A stretch of 57,740 bases of DNA from Tautonia sociabilis (GCF_003977685.1 NZ_RYZH01000046.1:1-57740), one strand, 5' to 3'; positions 28,401-36,637 are shown, counted from the stretch's first letter. Notes: generated by a model not told the origin, from the letters alone. Made by a program: numbers and translations.

Positions 28401-29956
28401 TCGTCGGAGGTGAAGGCGGAGGTGTTCCCCTGGGCGTCGGTGGCGGTGGCGTTGAAGACCAAAGAGGCCGGGTCGGCCGGGGTGGGAGCGTCGGGGAAGG
28501 CGAACTCGTCGCTCGGGAAGACCCCGCCGGGGAAGAGGGCGGGGTCGAGCGGGAAGGAGGTCGTCGTCTCCTCGGCCGATCCCAGGGCGATCGTGTGGGC
28601 CCCCAGGAACACGCGGCCCTCCGGATCGTTCGAAACGGCCGCGAACAGCTCGATGCGGAACGGGCCGTTGGTTCCGGGGGGAGACTGCACCGTGAGCATC
28701 ACGCTCGGGTTGGGCGACCCGGCAACGATCTCGGCGTCGAGGATCGTCGGCGCCTGCTGACCGCCGTTGCCGCCGTCGGTCAGGTCAATCCCGCTCCCAC
28801 CGTGGGAGAAGATGCGATTGCCGAGAATCGGGTTGCCGGTGGTATTCGAGCCGTCCACCCGGACGCCGGCCTGGCCGTTGTTGGTGATGAGGTTGTGCGG
28901 CTGGCTCGCCTGGCCGCCGATGGTGTTCAGCGCCGCGTCGGCCTCGATGAGCACCCCGCTCAGGGTGTTTCCCAGCGCGATCGTGCCGGCGAGGTCGGTG
29001 CCGATGGCGTTGCGGTCCACGAGGTTGCCCTCGCTGCCGGCCCCCGAGATGCGGACCCCGTTGCCGGCGTTCCCGGCAATGACGTTCTCCCGGCCGGCCG
29101 ACGTCCCGCCGACGGTATTCGAGGCCGCGCCCCCCTCGATGATGACGCCGTCGCCGCCGTTTCCCAGCGCAATCGTCCCGGTCGCGTCGGTGCCGATGAG
29201 GTTGCCGACAATCTGGTTGCCCGAGCTGCCCGGCCCCGAGATGCGGACGCCAGCACCGTTGTTGGCCGAGATGACGTTTCGATCCGCCGACGAGGTCCCG
29301 CCGACCACGATGCCCGAGCCATTGAGGAGCAGGCCGGCGTCGGTCGCGTCGCCGTCGCCGTTGGGAAGCGGAGCGCCGCTGGCGTCGAGGCCGATCAAGT
29401 TGCCCGAGATCACCGCGTCGTCGGCATTCACGAACAGCCCGGCGGAAGTCGCGCCGCCGATCGCCAGGCCCCGGACCTCACTGCCGTCGGCGTCGAGCTG
29501 AAGGGCGATCGCGATCAAGCCTCCCCCGTCGAGCACCACGACCGGCGAGCCCGCGAAGTCCGGTTCGGTCGTGCCGTCGATCATCACCGACTCGCCGGCC
29601 GCCACCGTCAGCGGCGATCCCAGACGGATGACGTGGGGAGCCGTGTCGGTCGCGTCGGGGATCGAGAAGGCGATGACGTCCGCCATCCCGTTCGCCGTGT
29701 TCAGCGTGCCGGCGATCTGGGCCAACTCGGACGCCGAGAGGGCCAGGGGATCCACCGTCCCGGTGTCTCCATTGGCCAGGGCGATCGCCTCCCGGAGCGT
29801 CAGGAACGGGTCGCCGACGGCGATCACGTCGTCGGTGCTGTTGACCGTGATCGTCGCCAACAGGACACGTGGCTCCGCCTGCTCCACGATCGGCCGCACC
29901 GAATGATGCCTCGGTCTCCGGGACGACTTACCGCGAATTCGCTTGCCCTTCCTCAT
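22430..29956 (-). CDS. Giant surface protein made of right-handed beta-helix repeats
   Basis: A 2508-aa protein. The basic N-terminus carries VEQAEPRVLLA (about residues 24-34), which matches the short planctomycete extracellular motif, then a variant of the CSLREA motif (FLTLREAIALAN, about 51-62). Nearly the whole length is an array of NTIGG/GNxISGNxxxGVxI/NLVxGNxIGTDxxG repeats, the pattern of parallel right-handed beta-helix (pectate-lyase-like/NosD-like) coils. A non-repeated segment near residues 400-500 (TATDAQGNTSAF) resembles an Ig-like linker. The C-terminus ends in a basic ASRRRRR tail. It is probably exported and may be an adhesin or polysaccharide-binding protein; no catalytic site is evident. 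The internal repeats make assembly errors possible. Confidence 0.9.
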   Translation of the reverse strand: MRKGKRIRGKSSRRPRHHSVRPIVEQAEPRVLLATITVNSTDDVIAVGDPFLTLREAIALANGDTGTVDPLALSASELAQIAGTLNTANGMADVIAFSIPDATDTAPHVIRLGSPLTVAAGESVMIDGTTEPDFAGSPVVVLDGGGLIAIALQLDADGSEVRGLAIGGATSAGLFVNADDAVISGNLIGLDASGAPLPNGDGDATDAGLLLNGSGIVVGGTSSADRNVISANNGAGVRISGPGSSGNQIVGNLIGTDATGTIALGNGGDGVIIEGGAASNTVGGTSAGRENVIAGNAGNGVRISGAGSEGNLVDRNAIGTDLAGTIALGNTLSGVLIEADAALNTIGGQASQPHNLITNNGQAGVRVDGSNTTGNPILGNRIFSHGGSGIDLTDGGNGGQQAPTILDAEIVAGSPNPSVMLTVQSPPGTNGPFRIELFAAVSNDPEGRVFLGAHTIALGSAEETTTSFPLDPALFPGGVFPSDEFAFPDAPTPADPASLVFNATATDAQGNTSAFTSDDPLASGEGGSVGHPFDPFRVTTTLDTPFPFPFRSLRRAIWNANFLPGRNRITFRIPSGSPPFTILVVAPLPTITDRVVIDGRTQPGYDGTAPVIVLDGSNNVSIGLDLASGAGASSRPASEMLALSVVGFTDFGIRVNDSERNRIALSYVGLLPDGTAFPNGDGESTDAGIVLVGGSSGNTIGGPSSTSGNVISANNAQGVLLTGAGTSANLVAGNLIGTDPAGTLDLGNSLNGVLIEAMATDNTIGGAGRPGSPTGLGNLISGHDLDGIRIGGSGTTGNLVVGNVIGTDLGGTLALPNAQDGIRIELAASDNTVGSSGAGFGNLISGNDQNGVRLTGAGTTGNLVVGNVIGTASDGSTDLGNGQDGVRLEQAASANTVGGGDPTLGNTIGFNTSGVVLSGAGGNRVVGNAIFENSLDGVLIEEAASANTVDGNTITRNVGNGVRITDASTTNNLVVVNRIEANAVEGVRIESRAFGNTIGAGNTISGNARDGVRIIDIGTSANLVLGNAIDGNGGDGVRIGAGAAANTVGGMDSAEGNTVAGNSLAGVVLSGAGTSANLVLGNALERNASDGIRFEMAASANTARGNSISENGRDGARVESRAFANTIGSGNVIGRNTGAGVRITGVGTSANLVLGNRIGTDASGAAARPNGEFGVRIESGASANTVGVGNSIAANAQGGVSVIGAGTSANAIVGNVIGTDPSGSLPLGNAGDGVRIEGGATANTVGAGNTLSANAGDGLRLLGEGTSGNLVSGNAIDANAGDGVGIEGQASANTITDNAIDANAGAGVRIEGQGTSGNRLGGNTITGNAGGGVVIERLASANALDAGNIVSTNHLVGVAIESGASANTIGAGNVVTQNGGPGVRIAGEETSANVLVGSFIGVGPTGATRLGNAGEGVLVVGATGNLIGRADASPNLISSNFGDGVRIEAGASGNVVANNRIGTDPAGTTALGNAGAGVVLSSATGNVVGGIDEPSANLISGNGGDGVRILAGSSNNVVAGNRIGTDASGAMALGNGGSGVLILDAPGNLVGGVGNVLAGNGGFGVIVAGLSSSGNRILGNWIGTNAGGAPGLGNAIGGVTVLDGQANQILSNVVAGNGGIGVSLVRSATATDPRAGSGNAVVGNLIGVSNDDGSPLPNVGIGLQIDGADGNPIVANVISRGIRDAVLLVNGADGNLLADNRIGTDRSGIAGAGNSLSGVLVANSSGNQIVGNQIADNGGFGIALLSSPSNRLERNTVGSASLPNRLDGVVLIDSPGNLLANNTVAGNSGEGVVLRGAGSSGNALLSNRIGPGNLGVGVRIDGAGANSIGTAIGPDPALNALRNEIAGNGGNEVFITGPGAAENVVIDNLIGSRDDPGSGVIVDQGASGTVLSGNVVSGHLGFGIALLDGTRSTRIVGGVIGTTQDGSAALSNALNGVFIQNSAGNTIGGPSAADGVLIAANGQGFAPDLRANVRIAGPGSTGNVVASSTIGTDRAGLNALDPSLASFTSLLRFRANDDPNLEPPRRLDDEIEFRIDLPFDVRVDLRSIGVLIDSGASANVVGSGNLISGNRNGVEIRMASGNAVLDNRIGTDASGTRFDRGTRVEGVSGQVGGPLPLGNGDGVLIVQGSGNVVERNVIGGNLFSGVQLGDLADGNRVADNDIGVDPSSLVPLPNQTGVLIFGGSNNAIEGNRVSSSPTVGVHVINSRTVFGQFVTPEEGGTPVNRETPGAITSGNVISGNSVGVLPGGPETLANLQGVLINDSPRNQILRNTIAGNLQAGLQIFGEHASSNVVRGNTIIDNGRGVRRQGFGIFINQAPGDTQGLLDNTFRGNRDDTGAREQNQGPTVQAIRPQDLDLDGRIETIEVVFNGYIELVSAIEPDNYRIAIGRGSTPLIPVEYDEVARRVILQVPENVQPDARTGRYQLTLVGDGANPLRTVTDGGQVILFDGNFDGATGDNFSRDFVGTRPVEPIIPSGPSRIRPSASGVDGLAAANQIESTLPASRRRRR

Positions 29957-30435
29957 CGGTGCGGCTCCAGGTCTGGGCGCTCACAGGTCAAATCGATCCG
30001 TTCTTTCGGTATCGCAGCCGGCCGCGGGACAGTCTGCCGAACCCGTTGAATCGCCGCGATCGGCCCGATCCGCGCATCTTCCAAGAACTACACTGTAATG
30101 TGCAGCCCTCCGGAGTCAAACGAATTGTCGATGTTGCCCAGAACTCCCAAACACAATCGGATCAAAGGAAATGATGGGTGATTGCTTGAGATTTCGAATA
30201 GCCAGAGGATGGGAGCGGAATGCTGCCGAGACCTGGGGCCTCGATCGGACGGGAGGTGGGTGGGAGCGGGGCCACGCCCTCGCGACGGGCGGAGGGTTTG
30301 CTAGGATGGCGGGGGCGGCCCCTGGTTCGGCGTCGGGATCCGGGAGTGGGGGCGGCGGCCGTTGGCCCCGTCGGGCCGGCGGTTCGGAGCATCGATCGAG
30401 AGGTGGGGCCAAGCCATCGCGGAGGCGGGGCGACG
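29957..30435. other. Divergent intergenic region with an inverted repeat
   Basis: This 479-bp stretch lies between the starts of the beta-helix gene (minus) and the c-heme propeller gene (plus). It contains a less GC-rich patch (about 30075-30215). The near-perfect inverted repeat TACAC-N6-GTGCA at 30089-30104 could be an operator. No small gene is convincing. Confidence 0.45.
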
Positions 30436-33400
30436 ATGACGCGACGCGACTGGGGACCGGGCCGTCAGCCGAGCGTGGCCGTCGGGCTGCTGCTGATGAC
30501 GGTGGCGGCGGGGACGGCGACGGCGACGGCGACGGTGCAGACCCGGCAGGGGGCGCCTCGGAGCCCCGTGGGGCCGATCGAGGAGTTGGCCACCCTGCAC
30601 CTCAACCCGGGCCTGCGGGCGGAGTTGGTCGCCTCGGAGCCGCAAATCGCTAGCCCGGTGGCGATCGCCTTCGACGAGCGAGGGCGGCTCTGGGTCGTCG
30701 AGATGCGCGACTATCCCAACGGCCCCGCTCCCGGCGACCCTCCCGAGGGCCGCCTGTCGGTCCTGGAAGACCGCGACGGCGACGGCCGCTTCGAGCATGC
30801 CCGGGTCTTCGCCGACGGCTTGCTGTTCGCCAACGGCGTGCTCCCTTGGGGAGACGGCGCGATTGTGACCGCGGCCCCCCACATCGTCTGGCTGCTCGAC
30901 GACGACGGCGACGGCCGAGCCGACCGCCGAGAGGTGCTGTACGAGGGGTTCGCCGAGGAGAACCCGCAGCTTCGAGTCAGCCACCCGACCCTGGGAATCG
31001 ACGGCTGGGTTTACGTCGCCAACGGCCTCCGAGGCGGCAAGGTCCGCCGCGCCGGCGACCCCGACGCCGAGCCGATCGACCTCTCCGGCCGGGACTTCCG
31101 CTTCGATCCGACGACCGGTCGTGCCGAGGCGGTCGCCGGCATGGGCCAGTTCGGCCTGACCTTCGACGACTGGGGGCGCCGCTTCGTCTGCACCAACCGC
31201 AACCACCTCATCCCCATCGTGGTTGAGGACCGCTACGCCAGTCGCAATCCCGATCTGCCCGCCCCGCCGCCCTCGCGAGACGATCAGACGGCCGGAGGCG
31301 CGGCCCGGGTGTTTCCGCTGGTCGACCAGTTCACCACCTCGTCGCTGCACATCGGCAGCTTCAGCGCCGCCTGCGGCGTGACGATCTACCGGGGAGACCG
31401 GCTGCCCTCCTCCTATCGCGGCTCCGCCTTCACCTGCGAGCCAACCGGCAGCCTCGTCCACCAGGAGGTGCTCTCTCCCGACGGTGCCGGCTTCAAGGGG
31501 CATCCTCCGCGAGAGGGGGTCGAGTTCCTCGCCAGCACCGATCCGTGGTGCCGCCCCGTGTCGATGGCTCACGGCCCGGACGGGGCGCTCTATGTCGTGG
31601 ATATGTATCGGGCCGTCATCGAGCACCCGCAGTGGATGCCCCCCGAGCTACGCGACCGCCCCGACCTGCTGCTCGGCAAGGACCTCGGCCGCATCTGGCG
31701 GATTGTCCCCGACGACGAGGCCGACGCCGACCGGAGCCAGCGTCCCTTCCCGGCCGAGGCCGCGACGGCCGAGCTCGTCTCCCTGCTCGACCACCCCGAC
31801 GCCTGGTGGCGGACCACCGCCCAGCGCCTGTTGCTCCAGCGGAACGACCCGGCGGCGATTGACCCATTGCGCAAGGCGGCCCGATCGTCGGCCAGCCCCC
31901 TCGGCCGGGTCCACGCCTCCTGGCTGCTCGAGCACGCCGGGAAGCTGGACGAGGAGACGATCCTTGGTCTGCTCCGGGCCGACCACCCCCGGCTCCGGGA
32001 GCACGGCGCCCTGCTGGCCGAGCGCCGACTCGCCGACGCTCCCGCCCTCCTCGAGGCCCTGGCCGGGCTGGCCGACGACCCCGACCCCCGCGTCCGCTTC
32101 CAGGCCGCCCTGAGCCTCGGCTTCTCGGACGACGACCGCGTCCTCGACCCGATGGCGACGATCGCTCTGCTTGGGGCCGACGACCACTGGACCCGATACG
32201 CCGTCGCCAGCGCCGTCCCCGGTCGGGCCGGTGCTCTGGTCGAGACGCTGCTCTCACCGGAGCACGACCTGGCCGCGCTCCCCGACGAGGGGAGGATCGC
32301 CCTGCTCCGGGAACTGACCGCGCTGGTGGGCGCCCGCCGCGACCCGGTCGAGATCGCCGCCGTGCTCGGGGAGATCCAGTCCATCGACGGGGGCACCGCC
32401 AGCCGTTGGCTCGTCGCCGGGCTCGACGGCCTGGCCGAGGGACTCGGCCGGCGAGGGACGGGCTTGGCCGCCGTCCTCGACCGGCTGCCCGAGGCGGTCG
32501 TCGATCGCACCGCCTCGGCGCTGGCCCGGCTCTCGGACGTGGCCGAGGATCCCGACCGCCCCGAGGACGATCGGCTCCGGGCGATCCGGCTGCTGGCCCA
32601 GGCCCCCGGCACGGTCGCCCTGCCGGCGTTAGCCCGGCTGCTGGTGGACGAGCCGATCCAGGACCTCCGGATCGCCTCGGCCCGAGCCCTCGCCGCCAGG
32701 CCGGAGCCCGAGGCGGCTGGGATCCTGCTCGATCCCTTCCGATCGTTCACTCCCCCGGTCCGCCGGGCGGTCGCCTCCGCCCTGCTCTCCCGCCCCGACC
32801 GCGCCTCGGCCCTGCTCGACGCGATCGAGGACGGCCGCCTCTCCCCTCGGGACCTGGACGCCGACCAGTCCCGACGCCTCCGCGACCACCCCTCGGCCGA
32901 GGTTCGCGACCGTGCCCGTTCCCTGCTCGCCTCCAGCCTCCCCGGCGACCGGGCCGAGGCCCTGAAGCGCTACCGGGCCGCTCTGGAGCTTCCATCCGAC
33001 CCCTCCCGGGGCCGTGAGGTCTTCCGTCGGGCGTGCGCCACCTGTCACCAGATCGAGGGGATCGGCGCCGTTGTCGGCCCCGACATCGGCGACACCCGCA
33101 CGAAGACCAAGGAGGCGCTGCTCTCCGACATTCTGAACCCGAACGGCGCCATCGACGCCAACTACCTCTCCTACACCGTCGCCACCGTCGACGGCCAGGT
33201 CGTCACCGGCCTGATCGCCGCGGAGACGGCCTCCGCCCTCACCTTGCTCCGAGCCGAAGGGCAGTCGGACACGGTGCTCAAGCGAGACGTCGAGGAGATG
33301 CGCTCCGACGGCGTCTCGCTGATGCCCGAGGGGCTGGAGAAGGACATCACGGTCGACCAGATGGCCGACCTGCTCGACTACCTCAAGAACTGGCGCTACA

Positions 33401-33438
33401 TGGACGGCGCCGTCCCCCTGCCGAGCCCCTCCCCATGA
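30436..33438 (+). CDS. Planctomycete propeller-HEAT-cytochrome c protein
   Basis: A 1000-aa protein starting at the ATG at 30436, with GGAGG about 10 nt upstream. Residues 1-35 look like a signal peptide. Residues about 45-430 match the planctomycete N-terminal propeller domain of membrane-bound dehydrogenases (SPVAIAFDERGRLWVVEMRDYPNG; HGPDGALYVVDMYR). HEAT-like repeats occupy about 450-830. The C-terminal module is a c-type heme domain of the planctomycete CxxCH kind, with C867-A-T-C870-H871 and GPDIGDTRTK. Such proteins are exported, bind heme and are thought to oxidise sugars or sugar alcohols. Its stop overlaps the start of the RraA-like gene by 4 bp (ATGA), so translation is coupled. 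Confidence 0.9.
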   Translation: MTRRDWGPGRQPSVAVGLLLMTVAAGTATATATVQTRQGAPRSPVGPIEELATLHLNPGLRAELVASEPQIASPVAIAFDERGRLWVVEMRDYPNGPAPGDPPEGRLSVLEDRDGDGRFEHARVFADGLLFANGVLPWGDGAIVTAAPHIVWLLDDDGDGRADRREVLYEGFAEENPQLRVSHPTLGIDGWVYVANGLRGGKVRRAGDPDAEPIDLSGRDFRFDPTTGRAEAVAGMGQFGLTFDDWGRRFVCTNRNHLIPIVVEDRYASRNPDLPAPPPSRDDQTAGGAARVFPLVDQFTTSSLHIGSFSAACGVTIYRGDRLPSSYRGSAFTCEPTGSLVHQEVLSPDGAGFKGHPPREGVEFLASTDPWCRPVSMAHGPDGALYVVDMYRAVIEHPQWMPPELRDRPDLLLGKDLGRIWRIVPDDEADADRSQRPFPAEAATAELVSLLDHPDAWWRTTAQRLLLQRNDPAAIDPLRKAARSSASPLGRVHASWLLEHAGKLDEETILGLLRADHPRLREHGALLAERRLADAPALLEALAGLADDPDPRVRFQAALSLGFSDDDRVLDPMATIALLGADDHWTRYAVASAVPGRAGALVETLLSPEHDLAALPDEGRIALLRELTALVGARRDPVEIAAVLGEIQSIDGGTASRWLVAGLDGLAEGLGRRGTGLAAVLDRLPEAVVDRTASALARLSDVAEDPDRPEDDRLRAIRLLAQAPGTVALPALARLLVDEPIQDLRIASARALAARPEPEAAGILLDPFRSFTPPVRRAVASALLSRPDRASALLDAIEDGRLSPRDLDADQSRRLRDHPSAEVRDRARSLLASSLPGDRAEALKRYRAALELPSDPSRGREVFRRACATCHQIEGIGAVVGPDIGDTRTKTKEALLSDILNPNGAIDANYLSYTVATVDGQVVTGLIAAETASALTLLRAEGQSDTVLKRDVEEMRSDGVSLMPEGLEKDITVDQMADLLDYLKNWRYMDGAVPLPSPSP

Positions 33439-34097
33439 ATGGACCGAACCCGGAGGCGATCGCCCTGGCCGATCGCCTGGCCGCGCTGTATACCCCCGTC
33501 GTCGCCGACGTGCTCGACCGCCTCGGCTACCGAGACCAGTGCCCCCAGGCCGACATCCGCCCGCTGTCCCCCGCGATGCGGTGCGCCGGCGTGGTTCGGA
33601 CGGTGCGGACGATCGTCGCTCCGACGCTCGACCCCCCCGAGCCCTACAAGGGGGAGATGGAGGCCGTCGACGCCCTGAAGGCCGGCGACGTGATGGTTGT
33701 CTCTCGGTGTGAGTGGAGCTTCTGGGGAGAGCTCCTTTCGACCGCCGCCCGCTACCGAGGCTGCCGGGGCGTGCTGATCGACGGTTTCACCAGGGACACC
33801 CAGGCCATCATGGCGATGGGCTTCCCCGTCTTCTGCCGGGGCATCCACCCGGCCGACAGCCTCGGCCGGCTCGACGTGGAGGCGCACGACGTGCCCATCG
33901 AGTTCGGCGGCGTGGCCGTCCGCACCGGAGACCTCGTGCTTGCCGACCACGACGGGGTTGTCTTCGTCCCCGCCGCCGCCGCCGAGGAGGCGATCGCCCG
34001 GGCCGAGGAGAAGGTGGCGGGCGAGAATCTCGTCCGAGACAAGCTGGCCGAGGGGATGTCGGTGACGGAGGCGTTTCGGCGGTACGGAGTCCTGTGA
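33435..34097 (+). CDS. RraA-like / demethylmenaquinone methyltransferase-like family protein
   Basis: A 220-aa protein of the RraA fold: VVADVLDRLGYRDQ, CAGVVRTVRTI, LKAGDVMVVSR, GCRGVLIDGFTRDT, GFPVFCRGIHPADS and DVPIEFGGVAVRTGDLVLADHDGVVFVP. Relatives include RNase E inhibitor RraA and class II pyruvate aldolases (HMG/CHA type). The DGFTRDT segment occupies the place of the aldolase Arg/Asp site, so an aldolase acting on a keto acid is plausible. Translational coupling to the upstream c-heme propeller protein favours a catabolic role over RNase regulation. Confidence 0.88.
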   Translation: MNGPNPEAIALADRLAALYTPVVADVLDRLGYRDQCPQADIRPLSPAMRCAGVVRTVRTIVAPTLDPPEPYKGEMEAVDALKAGDVMVVSRCEWSFWGELLSTAARYRGCRGVLIDGFTRDTQAIMAMGFPVFCRGIHPADSLGRLDVEAHDVPIEFGGVAVRTGDLVLADHDGVVFVPAAAAEEAIARAEEKVAGENLVRDKLAEGMSVTEAFRRYGVL

Positions 34098-34127
34098 CGC
34101 GGGCTTTCCTGGATGGCGGATCGTCGC

Positions 34128-34180
34128 TCCGAGGATCGGGGGGCCGGGGCCGTGTCGACTCCAGCCCCCCGATCCTCGGA
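34128..34180. terminator. 17-bp perfect hairpin between convergent genes
   Basis: TCCGAGGATCGGGGGGC (34128-34144) is perfectly complementary to the sequence at 34164-34180, with a 19-nt loop. It lies 30 bp after the RraA-like stop and 32 bp before the M81 stop on the other strand, so it is well placed as a bidirectional terminator. There is no U-tract on either side. Confidence 0.65.
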
Positions 34181-34212
34181 TCGACATCGACAGCCCTCCG
34201 AGACCTTTGGGA

Positions 34213-35679
34213 TCACTCCTCATCCATCGGGAAGATTGGCCGCCGGATGTGCCGGTAGGCGAACCGCCTGGGGTCGATGGCGGTGATGCCCGGCGTGTCA
34301 ACCGGGATGATCTCCCCCGCGATCGGCCCGTAGGCCGCCTTGTAGGCGACGGCGGCCTTGGCGACGAGGATGCGTTGCGCGGCCGGGTCGAGGCCGAGGC
34401 TGGTGAGCTGCCCCAGGCTGAAGGGGGGCGTGCGCAGCGTGTTCAGCACCAGGGTGATCGGACCGGGCAGCTCGACAACGGCGGTCGGGCCCTGGTCGTT
34501 CAGCCGGCGGCCGCCGTGGCGGGCCTGGTCCTCGACCCAGGTGCCGTCGTGCAGCGAACGGACCTCTCCCGAGACGGCCACCGGCCCGCCGTGATCGGCG
34601 ATCCCCCTCCCGCCGACGGCCCGCTCGAACCGCCCGCCGGGGCCGAGAGCACGGGCATGGGCGGCCGCCTCGGGGTCGTGGAGCACGACAATGGCATCCC
34701 GGGCCCCCTGTCGGATCAGCTCGGCCAGCAGCACGGTGCCGTCCCCCGGCGTGCCGCCACCGATGTTGTCGCCCAGGTCGACGAGCACGACAGGGGGGCG
34801 ATCGGACGCGATCGCCTGGCGGACGGCCTCGGCGGCATCCGGAGAGCGGACGTCGAGCGCTCGGCGGATCGACCACATCCGTTCCCCCAGCTCGGCGGCG
34901 ACGTCGCGGGCAAGGTCGGGGTCGTCGTCGGAGACGGCGATGATCGAGGGGCCCATCTCGGGGACGTCGGCGTAGGGGAAGCCGGCCATCACGCTGACCG
35001 TCGCGATGCCGGGCCGGGCCTCCAGCGATCGGGCCAGCTCCATCAGCGACCGCATCGGCTCTCGGTCGGTCTCCTGGCCCAGCAGATTGATGACCATCGG
35101 CGGCGAGACCAGCGCGGTGCTCGGGCGGAGGTCCCCCCGGACGATCGCCGAGGCCAGCCGAGCGGCGAGGACGCCCCGCTCGCGCTGGTCGATATGAGGA
35201 TACGTCTGGTATCCCACCAGGGCATCGGCGTGCTCGGCCATCGCGGGGGAGACGTTCGCGTGGAAGTCGAGCGAGGCGACGATCGGAAACTTCGGGCCGA
35301 CCGCTTCTCGAAGGCGACGCAGGACCTCGCCGTCAGCATCGGGGTGGTTTGGGGTGACCATCGCGCCGTGCAGGGCGAGCAGAAGGCCGTCGACCGGCTC
35401 TCGGCGGAGGGCGGACGCGATGCGGGCCACCACCTCATCGAGCACCGCGTCGTCGACCGGGCCCCCCGGCGTGGCCCAGGCCATCGTCGTGGGCACCGCC
35501 TCGAACCCGAAGCGGGAGGCCCCCTCAAGAAAGCCGCCGACCTCGTGGTGGGCGTCTCGCCAGATGGGGACGAGGGCGTCCCCGTCCGCGAGGCTGCCGG
35601 CGCGGAAGTCGTCGAGCGTCGTCCTCGACCCGGAGAACGTGTTCGACTCGTGCATCAGGCCGCCGACGGCGATTCTCAT
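34213..35679 (-). CDS. M81 family metallopeptidase (MlrC-like)
   Basis: A 488-aa protein starting at the ATG at 35679 (MRIAVGGLMHESNTFS). It matches the MlrC/DUF1485 family: GLLLALHGAMV, VASLDFHANVSP, GYQTYPHIDQ with likely metal ligands, then the C-terminal block VVLVDLGDNIGGGTPGDGT. Family members were named for microcystin degradation, but most are found with unknown small substrates, often in catabolic clusters. No export signal is seen, so it is probably cytosolic. It is divergent from the alpha/beta hydrolase (134 bp) and convergent with the RraA-like gene. Confidence 0.9.
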   Translation of the reverse strand: MRIAVGGLMHESNTFSGSRTTLDDFRAGSLADGDALVPIWRDAHHEVGGFLEGASRFGFEAVPTTMAWATPGGPVDDAVLDEVVARIASALRREPVDGLLLALHGAMVTPNHPDADGEVLRRLREAVGPKFPIVASLDFHANVSPAMAEHADALVGYQTYPHIDQRERGVLAARLASAIVRGDLRPSTALVSPPMVINLLGQETDREPMRSLMELARSLEARPGIATVSVMAGFPYADVPEMGPSIIAVSDDDPDLARDVAAELGERMWSIRRALDVRSPDAAEAVRQAIASDRPPVVLVDLGDNIGGGTPGDGTVLLAELIRQGARDAIVVLHDPEAAAHARALGPGGRFERAVGGRGIADHGGPVAVSGEVRSLHDGTWVEDQARHGGRRLNDQGPTAVVELPGPITLVLNTLRTPPFSLGQLTSLGLDPAAQRILVAKAAVAYKAAYGPIAGEIIPVDTPGITAIDPRRFAYRHIRRPIFPMDEE

Positions 35680-35743
35680 GGGGACGCTCCGGGGGCTTGT
35701 TCGAGGGCCGGTGGCAGGTCGCGGCCGGTCCTCCCCGCCAAGG

Positions 35744-35771
35744 TTGACGACGCGGCCGGCAGGGCTATCGT
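35744..35771 (+). promoter_or_regulatory. Sigma-70-like promoter for the alpha/beta hydrolase
   Basis: TTGACG (35744) and TATCGT (35766) are spaced 16 bp. Transcription would begin near 35778, giving a leader of about 35 nt before the ATG at 35813. Confidence 0.5.
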
Positions 35772-35812
35772 GTCGTCGAGGACCCGATCCGTCGAGGGGG
35801 GAGTGGCCGACG

Positions 35813-36637
35813 ATGCCGATCGCATCGGTTAATGGGACGGAGCTGTTCTTCGAGGACGAGGGCCGGGGCACGCCACTGGTCTTCGTGCCCGGACTGGGGG
35901 GCTCGCACGCCATGTTCGCTCCCCAGGCGGAGGCGTTCCGAGGGTCGCATCGCGTCATCCGCCTCGACCTGCGCGGCAACGGGAGGTCGGGGAGGCTCGA
36001 CGGCCCGATCGGCACGGTCATCGACCGCCAGTGCGACGACCTGGCGGCGCTGTTCGATCGGCTGGGCCTGGATCGGGTCGTGCTGATCGGCGTCTCCTAC
36101 GGCGGCGCGGTGGTCCTGCGGTTCGCGAGACGGCATCCCGACCGGTTGTGGGGCCTGGTGCTGGTGGACACGTTCGCCGAGCTGCGGTGGACCCGGCCCA
36201 TGGAGGCATTGATCCGCGTCTCGTCCGTCCTGATGCTGCCGGGCTTCTTCCTGCCTCGCCCGGTACTGCGAGCGTCGTTGCGTCTCTTCTATCACCGATG
36301 GCCGGCCGCGATGGCGGCGATCCCGGACCTAATCGATGGGTTCCGACCCCGAGAGGCCGCGCTCCAGAGCGAGGCGATGTGCCTGGTCGATGAGGCGAAG
36401 CACGCGGGGGAAATCGGGTGCCCCTCGCTCGGGATCGTCGGCGAATACTCGAAGACGGCCGTCCGGCTGATGGAGCGGGCGACGCTCGGAATCCCTGGAG
36501 CCCGGCTGGAGGTTGTGCCGGACGCATTTGATCCGACCAACCTCTGCCAGCCCGAGGCGTTCGCACGACGGTTGGCGGAATTTCTCTCCCGGCTCGGTTG
36601 CCCCGGCGGACAGAAGATGAACGATCATGACCATTGA
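35813..36637 (+). CDS. Alpha/beta-fold hydrolase
   Basis: A 274-aa protein with the classic fold: VFVPGLGGSHAMFAPQ (oxyanion HG-like region), DLRGNGRSGR, and the nucleophile elbow GVSYGG with S95. The cap region holds a hydrophobic segment (VLMLPGFFLPRPVLR). The late strand SLGIVGEYSK fits the acid-residue region. The usual C-terminal His is not clear: the position expected near residue 250 reads DAFDPTNLCQPE and the only late His residues are in the NDHDH tail, so the catalytic triad may be altered. Substrate is unknown; the closest general class is the haloperoxidase/3-oxoadipate lactonase type. Confidence 0.82.
   Translation: MPIASVNGTELFFEDEGRGTPLVFVPGLGGSHAMFAPQAEAFRGSHRVIRLDLRGNGRSGRLDGPIGTVIDRQCDDLAALFDRLGLDRVVLIGVSYGGAVVLRFARRHPDRLWGLVLVDTFAELRWTRPMEALIRVSSVLMLPGFFLPRPVLRASLRLFYHRWPAAMAAIPDLIDGFRPREAALQSEAMCLVDEAKHAGEIGCPSLGIVGEYSKTAVRLMERATLGIPGARLEVVPDAFDPTNLCQPEAFARRLAEFLSRLGCPGGQKMNDHDH

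Noticed and set aside
22430..29956. CRISPR-like or minisatellite array
   Set aside because: The periodic sequence is in frame, codes for beta-helix coils and lacks constant repeats separated by unique spacers.
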